A stretch of DNA of 41,538 bases from Gemmatimonadaceae bacterium (GCA_013697785.1 JACCWE010000038.1:1-41538); one strand, 5' to 3'; counted from the stretch's first letter, positions 15,558 through 23,318 are shown. The notes: generated by a model from the sequence alone, not told the origin. A program made the numbers and translations.

Positions 15558-16237
15558 TTGAACTGGCTGGCGGCGGCGCCGAACGAACCATCTACGCGAG
15601 CCGGCTGTACCGTCTCGCGCAGCCGCGCGCCGCGACGACGGTGGCGCCGCAACCGGCCTCGGTGGAGCGCTGTGAGCTGTGCAGCGTCGCGGTTCCCGCG
15701 GAACACCGGCATCTCATCGACACGCAGAATCGGCGGCTGGTATGCTCGTGCCGCGCGTGTTCGGTGCTCTTCGACAACGCGCCCGGCGTGAAGTTGCACT
15801 ACAAGCTGATTCCGCCCGACGTGTTCGATCTGCCCGGCTTCGAGCTGAACGAGCTGTTCTGGGCGAATCTCGCCATTCCCGTGGACCTCGCGTTCTTTTT
15901 TTTCGATACCGTCGCGGCCCGCGTCGCTGCGCTCTATCCCGGTCCCATGGGTGCCGCGGAATCGCAGCTGCCACTCACGGCCTGGGACGACCTCGTGCAG
16001 GCCAATCCTCCCCTTCGCGCGCTCGAACCAGACGTGCAGGCGCTACTCGTCAACCGGACGCGTGGAGCACACGAGCAATGGCTCGTGCCTATCGATGTGT
16101 GCTACTCACTCGTGGGCCTCATTCGCCTCCACTGGAAGGGGCTTGCCGGCGGCGAAGAGGTCTGGACGGCGCTGGACGAGTTTTTTGGCGAGTTGCGTCG
16201 GCGCGCGTCAACGCTTTCAACAGGAGTCGTGTCATGA
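15554..16237 (+). CDS. DUF5947 family protein (hydrogenase-associated, Cys-rich)
   Basis: 227 aa. The family signature is seen at about residues 38-78: ERCELC...HRHLIDTQNRRLVCSC and CRAC, followed by LLF-type strand and HYKLIP. Two CxxC-like pairs plus His suggest a zinc ribbon or rubredoxin-like/Fe-S metal site. The C-terminal half (PVDLAFFFFDT, PYPGPMGA, WDDLV, IDVCYSLVGLIRLHWKGLAGG) has no known function. DUF5947 proteins are found in operons of actinobacterial-type hydrogenases. The ATG at 15554 overlaps the previous stop, and its stop overlaps the next ATG by 4 nt. A role in electron transfer from HhyS is possible but unproven. Confidence 0.85.
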   Translation: MIELAGGGAERTIYASRLYRLAQPRAATTVAPQPASVERCELCSVAVPAEHRHLIDTQNRRLVCSCRACSVLFDNAPGVKLHYKLIPPDVFDLPGFELNELFWANLAIPVDLAFFFFDTVAARVAALYPGPMGAAESQLPLTAWDDLVQANPPLRALEPDVQALLVNRTRGAHEQWLVPIDVCYSLVGLIRLHWKGLAGGEEVWTALDEFFGELRRRASTLSTGVVS

Positions 16238-16449
16238 AGAAAGGACCGATCACCGTCGGCACTCCGGATGTCGACGTGGAACTGCCGTCGCACGTGTCGG
16301 GCGTTCTGCAGGGCAACGACGTTGGGCACTACGGGAAGATGAAAGGACATCTCGCTGACGGCACGTCCACAGCGGCGCGATCCACGGGCATCGGGGCTGA
16401 CAAGCACGGTCCAATCGACCCGCGCATGCCGAATCTCTCGCCTGCGTGA
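16234..16449 (+). CDS. Small hydrogenase-operon protein of unknown function (71 aa)
   Basis: 71 aa, starting at ATG 16234 after a CAGGAG ribosome site. It is polar, Gly-rich and without cysteines or membrane segments. Blocks that look constrained are the N-terminal VELPSHVSGVLQGN, the central GHLADGTSTAARSTGI and the C-terminal PIDPRMPNLSPA. Both ends overlap neighbouring genes by 4 nt, so it is an embedded member of the hydrogenase operon. I do not recognise a named family. Such a soluble, flexible protein could be a chaperone or a structural partner of the complex; this is speculation. Confidence 0.78.
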   Translation: MKKGPITVGTPDVDVELPSHVSGVLQGNDVGHYGKMKGHLADGTSTAARSTGIGADKHGPIDPRMPNLSPA

Positions 16450-17165
16450 CAGCGCCACCCGGCGAACTGCGGCAGCGCGACGTGCTCCCGGTACATCCGG
16501 CAAGTGCGGCGGTGCCGCACCTGTCGTTCGCGGTCGTGAATGCCGAGGCCGAGCCGTACGCCGCTGTGCCAACGTTGCGTTTTATGTTGGCCATCGAATC
16601 GCCCGAACCGCATCCGGCGATCCGGTCGCTGCTGCTCGCGACCCAGATTCGCATTGCCGTGGCGCGACGCACCTATGATGCGCGCGAACATGCACGGCTC
16701 GCGGAGCTCTTTGGGACGCCCGATCGCTGGGGCGAAACATTGAAGAGCCTCCTCTGGACGCATACGACGACGGTATCGCCAGCGTTCGAGGGGAAAACGG
16801 AGTTGGCACTACTCGTTCCCTGTACCTGCGATTTCGACATCGTGAGCGCCAAGTATCTCTCCGGTGTGGAGAGCGGCGACATTCCGCTCGACTTCCTCTT
16901 CAGCGGCAGCGTGTTCTATGATGACGCCGACGGCAGGATGCAGACGGCGCGACTCAGTTGGGAGTCGGAGGCGCGCTACGCGCTGCCCGTGCGCGTGTGG
17001 AAGGACATGATGAACCATTATTACCCCGATAGCAGCTGGATTCGCCTGCGCCGCGACGAGTATGACCGCCTCTATGCGTATCGCGCCGAGCGCTCGCTTC
17101 AGACGTGGGAGCACACGGTCGATGCGTTGCTGTCGGCCGCATCGCGCGAGCCGGAGCACGGCTGA
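16446..17165 (+). CDS. DUF6084 family protein (hydrogenase-associated)
   Basis: 239 aa. Conserved-looking blocks of the DUF6084 family: LSFAVVNAEAE near the N-terminus, PTLRFMLAIES, IRSLLLATQIRI, ARLAELFGTPDRWGETLKSL with LWTHTT, VPCTCDFDI, PLDFLFSGSVFYDD, LPVRVWKDMMNHYYPDS and a C-terminal LQTWEHTVDALL. It looks soluble, beta-rich and without membrane segments. The start GTG at 16446 overlaps the previous stop by 4 nt; the ribosome site is weak, consistent with coupled translation. Members occur with group 1h hydrogenases; the molecular role is unknown. Confidence 0.85.
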   Translation: MTAPPGELRQRDVLPVHPASAAVPHLSFAVVNAEAEPYAAVPTLRFMLAIESPEPHPAIRSLLLATQIRIAVARRTYDAREHARLAELFGTPDRWGETLKSLLWTHTTTVSPAFEGKTELALLVPCTCDFDIVSAKYLSGVESGDIPLDFLFSGSVFYDDADGRMQTARLSWESEARYALPVRVWKDMMNHYYPDSSWIRLRRDEYDRLYAYRAERSLQTWEHTVDALLSAASREPEHG

Positions 17166-17166
17166 C

Positions 17167-18186
17167 ATGGGCGCGCTCGAGCAGATCGCGAAAACCGTGC
17201 TGTACGAGGGATACGTGCTGTGGCCATATCGCCGGAGCGCGGTGAAGAATCAGCAGCGATGGACATTCGGCGGGATCTACCCGCGCGCGTATGCGGACGT
17301 GAGTGGCGGAGCCGACCGGGCGGTCGTGCGCACGGAGTGTCTGATCGAAGCGATGGCCAACGCGCGAGTCACGGTGTCGGTACGCTTTCTTCACGTCGTT
17401 GCTCGGCAGGTCATGCGGTGCGACGCGACGGGTGACGTCGCCGTGAATGAGCTGACGGTGGCGGGGACGCGCTATCTATCGTGGGACGAAGCCACCGAGC
17501 GCACGTTCAACGCGTCGGTTTCGCTCGACTCGGAGGATGTCTGCGTCACGGAGCCGATTTGCGTCGAGTCGGGCAGTCTGCGCGAAGCGCTACCCGAGGG
17601 AAACGAGGAAGCTGGTGCGGTGGTTCGCAGTTGGGACGCGCTGCAGGGCACGATCGAGGTGACGGTTCGCCATTGCGCCGGTCGCGTGCATCGCGTCAGC
17701 GTGGTGGTGACGAACGAGGACACATGGAATGGAAGTGGGCGCGAGCAGGCCGTGCGTCATTCGTTCAATTCCGCACACGTGGTACTACGGGCGGCCGAGG
17801 GGGCGTTCGTCTCGCAGTTCGACCCACCAGCGGAGCTGGCAATCGAGAGTGCCGCAAACCGCAACGAAGGTGTGTACCCTGTGCTCGTTGGCGAGGACGG
17901 CGCGCGCGACACCATGCTCGCGTCGGCCATGATCCTCTATGACTACCCTCGCATCGCGCCTGAGAGTCCCGGCGACCTGTTCGACGGCGGCGAAATCGAT
18001 CAGCTGTTGATCCTCAACATCCTGACCCTTACAGAAGATGAGCAGCGCGAGATGAGCGACAGCGATCCGCGGGCCCGGGAGATTCTCGAGCGTTGCAAGG
18101 CCCTCACCAGCGAGGAGCTCATGCGCCTGCACGGCACCGTGCGCTCGCTGCAACCGCTCTCGATGGGCGCCGGGGCCGGGACGTGA
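17167..18186 (+). CDS. Hydrogenase-operon protein of unknown function (339 aa)
   Basis: 339 aa from ATG 17167, one base after the preceding stop. The N-terminus has VLYEGYVLWPYRRSAVKNQQ and RWTFGGIYPRAYA, strongly patterned and typical of a family that accompanies actinobacterial-type hydrogenases. The middle is beta-rich (VTVSVRFLHVVARQV, TIEVTVRHCAGRVHRVSVVV). The C-terminal part has a helical segment DQLLILNILTLTEDEQREM followed by PRAREILERCKALTSEELMRLHG. No signal peptide, membrane helix or cofactor motif is visible. The stop overlaps the next start by 4 nt. It may act in large-subunit assembly; no direct evidence. Confidence 0.82.
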   Translation: MGALEQIAKTVLYEGYVLWPYRRSAVKNQQRWTFGGIYPRAYADVSGGADRAVVRTECLIEAMANARVTVSVRFLHVVARQVMRCDATGDVAVNELTVAGTRYLSWDEATERTFNASVSLDSEDVCVTEPICVESGSLREALPEGNEEAGAVVRSWDALQGTIEVTVRHCAGRVHRVSVVVTNEDTWNGSGREQAVRHSFNSAHVVLRAAEGAFVSQFDPPAELAIESAANRNEGVYPVLVGEDGARDTMLASAMILYDYPRIAPESPGDLFDGGEIDQLLILNILTLTEDEQREMSDSDPRAREILERCKALTSEELMRLHGTVRSLQPLSMGAGAGT

Positions 18187-19028
18187 ACGACATCTGGGGC
18201 GAGCTGCAGCGTGAACCGCCGACCTCCGTGATGATTGCCGGTACGATGGTGAGGCGTGGCACCCGTGTGCGCCTGGCACCGCGGCCTCGCGGCGACGTCT
18301 TCGACGGCATACTCGCTGGCAAGCTCGGGATCGTGGAGGGGCTGGACGAGAGCCTCGATGGCGAGATTCAGGTGGCCGTCACTCTCGAAGACGATCCGGG
18401 ACGCGACCTTGGCGAGGGCCGCTACCCAGGTCATCGCTTCTTCTTCTCCACCAGCGAGGTCGAGCCAGTTGACGGTGCCGATGCCGAATCATCGCCCGCG
18501 CGCGCGCCGCGCATTCTCATCGCGGGAATCGGCAACATCTTTCTCGGCGACGATGGCTTTGGCGTGGCCGTCGCACAGAAGCTCGTGACGCGCACGCTTC
18601 CGCGAGGCGTGGAGGCGCGCGACTTCGGAATCCGGGGAATGGATCTCGCCTACGCCATGCAGAACGACTACGACGCGGTCATCCTGATAGACGCCAGCCC
18701 TCGCGGACAGGCGCCGGGCACCTTGTACGTGATCGATGCGCAGGTGGACAGCGAAGGGCCAATGACGATGGACACGCACGGCATGGACCCCGTGAAGGTC
18801 CTTGCACTCGCCCGCGCGCTTGGCCGGGTTCCCCCGCGTGTGATCGTACTCGGATGCGAGCCGGAACGGCTGGAGCCTTCGGACTCCTGGTCGGAGATGG
18901 ACATGTCCCTCAGCGCGCCCGTGCGCGCCGCAGTTGATGAGGCCGTTGCGCAGGTGGAAGCACTGGCGCGCGGTGTGCTCGATGAGCTCAACCCCCAAAC
19001 CCCTGTTCTGGAGAACCAAGCGCCATGA
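18183..19028 (+). CDS. Hydrogenase maturation endopeptidase with an extra N-terminal domain
   Basis: 281 aa fusion. Residues 1-95 form a domain with VRRGTRVRLAPRPRGDVFD and EDDPGRDLGEGRYPGHRFFF, found with group 1h hydrogenases. Residues about 105-275 are a HyaD/HybD/HoxM-type protease: ILIAGIGNIFLGDDGFG with the Ni-sensing Glu replaced by Asp or carried nearby, AYAMQNDYDAVILIDAS, the DTHGMDPVKVLALA His, and VIVLGCEPE. It should clip the 22-residue tail of HhyL after His572. The GTG at 18183 overlaps the preceding stop by 4 nt. The added domain may recognise HhyL or tether the protease to the assembly complex. Confidence 0.88.
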   Translation: MNDIWGELQREPPTSVMIAGTMVRRGTRVRLAPRPRGDVFDGILAGKLGIVEGLDESLDGEIQVAVTLEDDPGRDLGEGRYPGHRFFFSTSEVEPVDGADAESSPARAPRILIAGIGNIFLGDDGFGVAVAQKLVTRTLPRGVEARDFGIRGMDLAYAMQNDYDAVILIDASPRGQAPGTLYVIDAQVDSEGPMTMDTHGMDPVKVLALARALGRVPPRVIVLGCEPERLEPSDSWSEMDMSLSAPVRAAVDEAVAQVEALARGVLDELNPQTPVLENQAP

Positions 19029-19132
19029 AAGTCCTTCTGATCGAACTCGCCATTCTCGTCGTCATTGGAATCGCGCTGTTCATCCGCGAGATTCCCGAGT
19101 TGCGACGCTACCTCAGGATGCGATCGATGTGA
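19025..19132 (+). CDS. 35-aa single-pass membrane protein (DUF6893-like)
   Basis: 35 aa: MKVLLIELAILVVIGIALF forms one transmembrane helix, followed by an acidic/basic tail REIPELRRYLRMRSM. The short TM-plus-RYLRMR pattern resembles the DUF6893 miniproteins of actinobacterial hydrogenase operons, from memory. The ATG at 19025 overlaps the protease stop by 4 nt and its own stop overlaps the next start. With no anchor on HhyS or HhyL, this peptide is a candidate to tether the enzyme to the inner membrane. Confidence 0.72.
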   Translation: MKVLLIELAILVVIGIALFIREIPELRRYLRMRSM

Positions 19133-20361
19133 GCACAGGCGTCGAGCATTCACTCCACGCGCACGTTGAGGAGCTGCTCGGCCAGCGTTCTGAGCTCACT
19201 ACTCCATTCTTTCGTCGGGAGTCGCCACGCATTGCTGAGCTCTGCCAACGCATGGCGGATCGCTTTGCGCGCGGCGGACGCCTCATCGCCATGGGCCAAT
19301 CGCCTGCCGCGAGGTCGGATGTTCGCCACATCACCGTGGAGTTCGTGCACCCGGTGATCGTTGGAAAGCGGGCCCTTCCCGCTCTTGGCTTCACCGGCGA
19401 CACGGGCTCTCTCGAGCGACAACTGGATCTGCTCGCGCGCGCCGATGACATGGTCATCGCCTTTGAGGGCGACGCCTCGACACATTCGCACAGCACACGA
19501 AACGCCACCGCTATGGCCCGGGGGCGGGGGTGTCTGACGATCGCTTTTGCGCGGGTAGGTGCCGAATGGGAATTTGCTTCGCCGGTGACTGACGCGTTCG
19601 AGTGGCAGGAGTTGGGAGAGGTGCTCTACCACCTGCTTTGGGAGCTCGTGCATGTGTTCTTCGAGCATGGCGCAGCGTGCGCGGAAGCGGCCAGGCCCGC
19701 GGCAGGAGGTGCGGCGGCCGCGAGTTTTCTCTACCCGTTCCTCGAATCGTCGCAAGCCGATCTGTCGCGCGTGCTGGCGGACGTCCAACAATCGATCGTC
19801 TTCAAGGCCGATGAGCTCACGGCGCTACGCGCGCAGACCATTGGCGAGCGTGAGTCGCCGAACAGGGTAGCATTGCTCGGCGCCGCCACATCACTTCGCG
19901 CCGCATTCGATGCCGGCGGAACGCTGCTCGCGTTCGGCAACGGCGGCTCGGCCACTGATGCTACGGACGCCGCGGCCGACTACCGCTTTCCGCCCGGCGA
20001 GTGGCCCAGCCGGCGTGCGCTCGATCTCTCAGACGATTCGGCGATCATCACCGCGCTCATGAACGACATTGGCGCCGACGTCATCTTCTCCAGGCAGATC
20101 ATCGCGTATGCACAACCGCGCGACGTCGTGATGGCGTTTTCCACGAGCGGCGACTCGCGCAACGTGATCCAGGCGCTCGCCGAGGCACGGGCACGCGGCC
20201 TGAAGTCGATTGCCTTCGTGGGCTACGACGGTGGCCGCATACGTGCGGAACGCCTTGCCGATCACACCATCGTGAGCGAGTCGCAGAACATCCCTCGCAT
20301 TCAGGAGGCGCAGGCCACGGCTCATCACATTCTGAGGTCGCTCGTCGAGCGGGCGTCTTAG
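19129..20361 (+). CDS. Tandem SIS-domain protein, GmhA-like C-terminal half
   Basis: About 410 aa from GTG 19129, which overlaps the previous stop by 4 nt. The C-terminal half matches sedoheptulose-7-phosphate isomerase-type SIS domains: LLAFGNGGSATDATDAAADY (about residue 265), ALMNDIGADVIFSRQIIAYAQPRDVVMAFSTSGDSRNV and SIAFVGYDGG. The N-terminal half has a second, more diverged sugar-phosphate-binding pattern (GGRLIAMGQSPAARSD, ADDMVIAFEGD) and a linker helix with HVFFEHG. SIS proteins accompany several group 1h hydrogenase loci without an explained link to sugar metabolism. No heptose genes are nearby, so a regulatory or small-molecule-binding role is as likely as catalysis. Last gene of the operon. 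Confidence 0.82.
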   Translation: MSTGVEHSLHAHVEELLGQRSELTTPFFRRESPRIAELCQRMADRFARGGRLIAMGQSPAARSDVRHITVEFVHPVIVGKRALPALGFTGDTGSLERQLDLLARADDMVIAFEGDASTHSHSTRNATAMARGRGCLTIAFARVGAEWEFASPVTDAFEWQELGEVLYHLLWELVHVFFEHGAACAEAARPAAGGAAAASFLYPFLESSQADLSRVLADVQQSIVFKADELTALRAQTIGERESPNRVALLGAATSLRAAFDAGGTLLAFGNGGSATDATDAAADYRFPPGEWPSRRALDLSDDSAIITALMNDIGADVIFSRQIIAYAQPRDVVMAFSTSGDSRNVIQALAEARARGLKSIAFVGYDGGRIRAERLADHTIVSESQNIPRIQEAQATAHHILRSLVERAS

Positions 20362-20499
20362 CTGCTGTCCATCCTGACACGGCCAGTTGAGCACGGATGC
20401 AATGCGACGCTACTGCGGTTGTTCGGTCTCGATCCCCCGGTACGAGTTCCAGGCGTACAGGGACACGTTGCCACCAGCAATGGCGTTCCTTCGTGGCCT

Positions 20500-20727
20500 C
20501 GTCAAACGGGCCGCTCCGTCGAGGTCCATGAGGATAATCTCACGGCGGGATTTGGTGCGGCGGTCGCGGCGACAATCGCGAAGGAAGCGTTTTGGCAATT
20601 CGATGCGCCTGTCGATCGGATCGCGGTCGAAGACGTGCCAATGCCCCATCATCCGGTCCTGCTCGAAGCGGCACCGCCCACGGTGGAGCTGATTCGCTCT
20701 CCTATCGAGGCGACGCTGGCGACGTAG
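20500..20727 (+). pseudogene. 2-oxoacid dehydrogenase E1 beta subunit, C-terminal stump
   Basis: Starting near 20509 the frame encodes RSVEVHEDNLTAGFGAAVAA, then TIAKEAFWQFDAPVDRIAVED, VPMPHHPVLLEAAPPTVE and a stop at 20727. This is the C-terminal domain of pyruvate/branched-chain 2-oxoacid dehydrogenase E1 beta (transketolase C-terminal fold). Some 250 residues that should precede it are missing, and upstream codons do not resemble the family. It is a deletion remnant, so this junction marks an old rearrangement just downstream of the hydrogenase operon. The rest of 20362-20839 shows no gene. Confidence 0.8.
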
Positions 20728-20839
20728 CGCAAGAACCTCGCGGAATCGAGTGGGCTCCGCGCGCGGCGGCGCGCGATTCGCAAAGGGCGAGGTGATCACG
20801 AATCATCAGCGATGCACGCACGCTCGACTAGAGGAAACA

Positions 20840-21346
20840 ATGGCAAGACAATCCGTGACCGCAGACATCGTCGAGGGCGCCATCGCTGGCGCCATTGCAA
20901 CGTGGCTCATGGGCAAGACGACGACGGCGCTGTACAAGCGGCAAAGCGAAGCGGTCCGTCGAAGAGAGAATCGCGCCCGGGGCGGAAAAACTGCGTACGC
21001 GGTAGCCGCCGACCGGGTTGCAAAACTCGCCGGCACCAAGCTGACGAAGAAGCAGAGCGAAAAGTATGGATCGGAAATTCACTGGGCGCTCGGCATCGGG
21101 GTCGGCGCCGTGTACGGGGTTCTTCGTCCGCGAAGTCAGCTGCCGACGATGGCGAGCGGTCTTTTGTTCGGGGCGGCTGTATGGTTGCTCACGGACGAGA
21201 TAGCGACACCAGCCTTGGGCCTCACGCCAGGGCCGGCCAAGTTCCCGTGGCAGACGCACGCGCGCGGCCTTGCAGGGCACTTGGTGCTCGGAGGGGCGAT
21301 GAGCGCCACCCTCGCCGCGATTCAACCCGGCGCCCGGGGCAGCTGA
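20840..21346 (+). CDS. DUF1440/YagU-like inner-membrane protein
   Basis: 168 aa. The N-terminal segment IVEGAIAGAIATWLMGKTTT, the later WALGIGVGAVYGVLRP, GLLFGAAVWLLTDEIATPALGL and HLVLGGAMSATLA segments are hydrophobic and match the DUF1440 (YagU) pattern. E. coli YagU has been linked to acid resistance; the biochemical role is unknown. The start ATG 20840 has a GAGGAAACA ribosome site. A long basic loop between the first and second hydrophobic segments would be cytoplasmic. No operon partner is evident. Confidence 0.75.
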   Translation: MARQSVTADIVEGAIAGAIATWLMGKTTTALYKRQSEAVRRRENRARGGKTAYAVAADRVAKLAGTKLTKKQSEKYGSEIHWALGIGVGAVYGVLRPRSQLPTMASGLLFGAAVWLLTDEIATPALGLTPGPAKFPWQTHARGLAGHLVLGGAMSATLAAIQPGARGS

Positions 21347-21420
21347 TCTTGAAGTCCGAGCGTGTCGTCAACGCCGGTCAAGGCGCGTCGCGCTGCGCGT
21401 GTCGATAGCATCGGCGCAAC

Positions 21421-21456
21421 AACGAAAACCCCGCACAACCATAAGGCCATGCGGGG
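21421..21456 (-). terminator. Terminator hairpin, originally downstream of tRNA-Ile
   Basis: On the minus strand a 7-bp stem CCCCGCA/TGCGGGG (21450-21456 with 21429-21435) with a 14-nt loop is followed by TTTTCGTT. It sits beside the displaced tRNA 3' end, where the terminator of the uninterrupted tRNA gene would have been. Confidence 0.65.
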
Positions 21457-21471
21457 CAATCATTTTCGGAA

Positions 21472-21516
21472 ATGGGCCAGCGAGGAGTTGAACCTCGGAC
21501 CTCACGCTTATCAGGC
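21472..21516. repeat. Island attachment site, far end (45-bp tRNA-Ile 3' duplication)
   Basis: Identical over 45 bp to 35331-35375, in direct orientation, and covers the anticodon loop to the 3' end of tRNA-Ile. The match ends abruptly at 21517 (C instead of G). It is the original chromosomal 3' end of the tRNA gene, separated from its 5' half by insertion of the island. Confidence 0.92.
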
Positions 21517-21618
21517 CGCTAGCGTATCGCACCCAAGTCCGGCAAAATCACGGATTACATAGACAATCCGCGCGAATTGTCCGGCGGGCATGGGGGCGAG
21601 GGCGGCGGGAAAACGGGG

Positions 21619-21645
21619 TGAATCGACACCACAATCGACACCATG
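21619..21645 (+). repeat. Arm-type direct repeats, left end of island
   Basis: Two copies of AATCGACACC (21621-21630 and 21633-21642, the second continuing ATG) lie about 105 bp inside the left att core. The same motif is tandemly repeated inside the right end at 35235-35260. This fits integrase arm-binding sites. Confidence 0.6.
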
Positions 21646-21760
21646 CGCAACCCAGTCGTCGGCAGCTACGTGTCGTGCGTAACAGCTAAGCTCCACCGAT
21701 TCGCTCGCGCGAAATCGTCGAACGAGCATTCACAAGTTGCAGCACCGTTGCAACAGAAAG

Positions 21761-22507
21761 TCATACTGACGGGTTCGCACTATCCCGCATGCCCTTTTGC
21801 CAAAGTCGAAATTCAACGTCCATTGGTGCCTCGCCGCGAAATGTCGTTCTGATCCATTTCTGCAACGCAAGATATTCATCGTAGCTCTTGAGGCGACTCC
21901 AAGGCACGCTGATGACCGGGCCGTTAAATGCTGCAAGTTGAGCGAGGATCACACTATCGATGGGAATGTGAAGCCATCGGAAGAGTCGAGAAGCGCCTGG
22001 CATTCGACTCTCGCCGAACGCTATCGCATACTTAAAAGTCATGTTGATCCACTTCTGGGCCTGTCCCACCGTGAAGTCAGCGAAGTCATTGACAAGATAG
22101 CGTTCGCAGAGCGACGCAGTCAGCGAACGATGCCAATCGTCGAACTCTCGTTGTGAAGTTACCGTCGAAGAATTGAGTAGCTGTGTCAATTCAATCTGAA
22201 GTAGCCGAAAAACCTCCGCGTAGATCTTTGCGCGTGAAGGATGAATACGAATTCCGTGAATTGTACGACTGAGATCGCGGTAGGCGCGATTCAGGCAAAG
22301 TGATAGCTTAGACTCGGAGGATGCTCCAAAGTAGAGCATAAGGAGATACTCTTCACGGAGTTCGGCGGACACGTTCAACCTTGATTTGCTCCTAACTGGT
22401 ATCCTGACGCGGCCAGGCAGGAATGCTGACAGCAATAGATGCGGTGCGGAGTCCAGATTCAGAGCGGACTCGCAATGAGCGCTATGATACCGACGCATAA
22501 TGTACAA
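21761..22507 (-). CDS. Uncharacterised island protein (248 aa), distal to hsdR
   Basis: 248 aa, no recognised family. The C-terminal half looks most constrained: DFTVGQAQKWINMTFKYAI, LHIPIDSVILAQLAAF and SRLKSYDEYLALQKWIRTTF, then PMDVEFRLWQ. These are mainly helical, with no membrane segment, signal peptide or nuclease/NTPase signature. Base composition is more AT-rich than the flanking chromosome. It is the last gene of a minus-strand set following hsdR and the 211-aa protein. By position it could be an added defence component or a type I R-M modifier; this is inference. The start ATG at 22507 is uncertain. Confidence 0.65.
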   Translation of the reverse strand: MYIMRRYHSAHCESALNLDSAPHLLLSAFLPGRVRIPVRSKSRLNVSAELREEYLLMLYFGASSESKLSLCLNRAYRDLSRTIHGIRIHPSRAKIYAEVFRLLQIELTQLLNSSTVTSQREFDDWHRSLTASLCERYLVNDFADFTVGQAQKWINMTFKYAIAFGESRMPGASRLFRWLHIPIDSVILAQLAAFNGPVISVPWSRLKSYDEYLALQKWIRTTFRGEAPMDVEFRLWQKGMRDSANPSV

Positions 22508-22682
22508 TCAGTGACCATAGCGTCTTCGGAGAGCTCGCCTAGGCTAGATAATCATTGCTCGGCACCAGACGCTCTGCTGACTCTTCTCCCCCAGAAGGCA
22601 CAAAGCTGATCACTTGCCAGGTAAACGCACCTCTACGCTTCGCGATATTCGCGAACCTAGTTGCATCAAATGCGTGCCGACA

Positions 22683-23318
22683 TCATCGTCCTCGGCGATT
22701 CGATGCCACGATGATTTTGACCGCGCTAGAAACATCTTTGATTGATGCGAGCTTGAACGTTGAGTACCCCGGCCGATCGTTCGAGATGGCGAGACTGGAT
22801 GCTGACACTAGTTGTTCGGGGCGTCCGCGCACCGTTATGCGCAAGGAAACGTCGCGCGGTTGAATCTTTACTGTCCAAAAGTTATCTGGCGATTCTACGT
22901 AGCGTTTCGATCCCTCCACGAACTTAAGCTGGCCGCGAAACTGTTCCCGCACCCGCTCCAGGAGCGCAGTTCCAGTGGGTCGAAGAGCCGCTGGTAGCGC
23001 CCGCAAGAAGACAGCATCGCCATTGGTATTCGTAGGTCGTGACACATTCTGCTCAACTGCCGGGATGCTATCACTCCCAATCGCGCCGATCATTATTGCC
23101 TCCCGCCCTGTTCCGATGTTGAGAGGGCGAACGGATCGAGGATCGAAACTCAGCTGCCGACGGGCAGCTGCATAGTGTGGTTGTTCCGTAAGGAGCAGAA
23201 TCGTGCGCATACCGGCGCGACTTGGAGCGGCGCCGAACATTGCAACATCGCTCGGACTAATGGCAACTCGCCATAGAGCAGATGACAACTCGTCTGCCTC
23301 GTCGATCGTCAATCGCAT
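22683..23318 (-). CDS. Uncharacterised island protein (211 aa) immediately downstream of hsdR
   Basis: 211 aa, family not recognised. The N-terminal half (RLTIDEADELSSALWRVAIS, then a segment with MRTILLLTEQPHYAAARRQL) is alpha/beta. The C-terminal half has a compact pattern DNFWTVKIQPRDVSLRITVRG followed by DRPGYSTFKLASIKDVSSAV with a terminal helix, resembling small domains appended to some endonuclease-type or AAA-associated proteins, but no catalytic residues are clear. It starts 89 bp after the hsdR stop with a GGATGA ribosome site and precedes the 248-aa gene. Cargo of unknown role, possibly functionally tied to the R-M system. Confidence 0.65.
   Translation of the reverse strand: MRLTIDEADELSSALWRVAISPSDVAMFGAAPSRAGMRTILLLTEQPHYAAARRQLSFDPRSVRPLNIGTGREAIMIGAIGSDSIPAVEQNVSRPTNTNGDAVFLRALPAALRPTGTALLERVREQFRGQLKFVEGSKRYVESPDNFWTVKIQPRDVSLRITVRGRPEQLVSASSLAISNDRPGYSTFKLASIKDVSSAVKIIVASNRRGR

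Noticed and set aside
20410-20799. 129-codon minus-strand frame near the E1-beta remnant
   Set aside because: Antisense shadow of the E1-beta C-terminal stump, which is recognisable on the plus strand.
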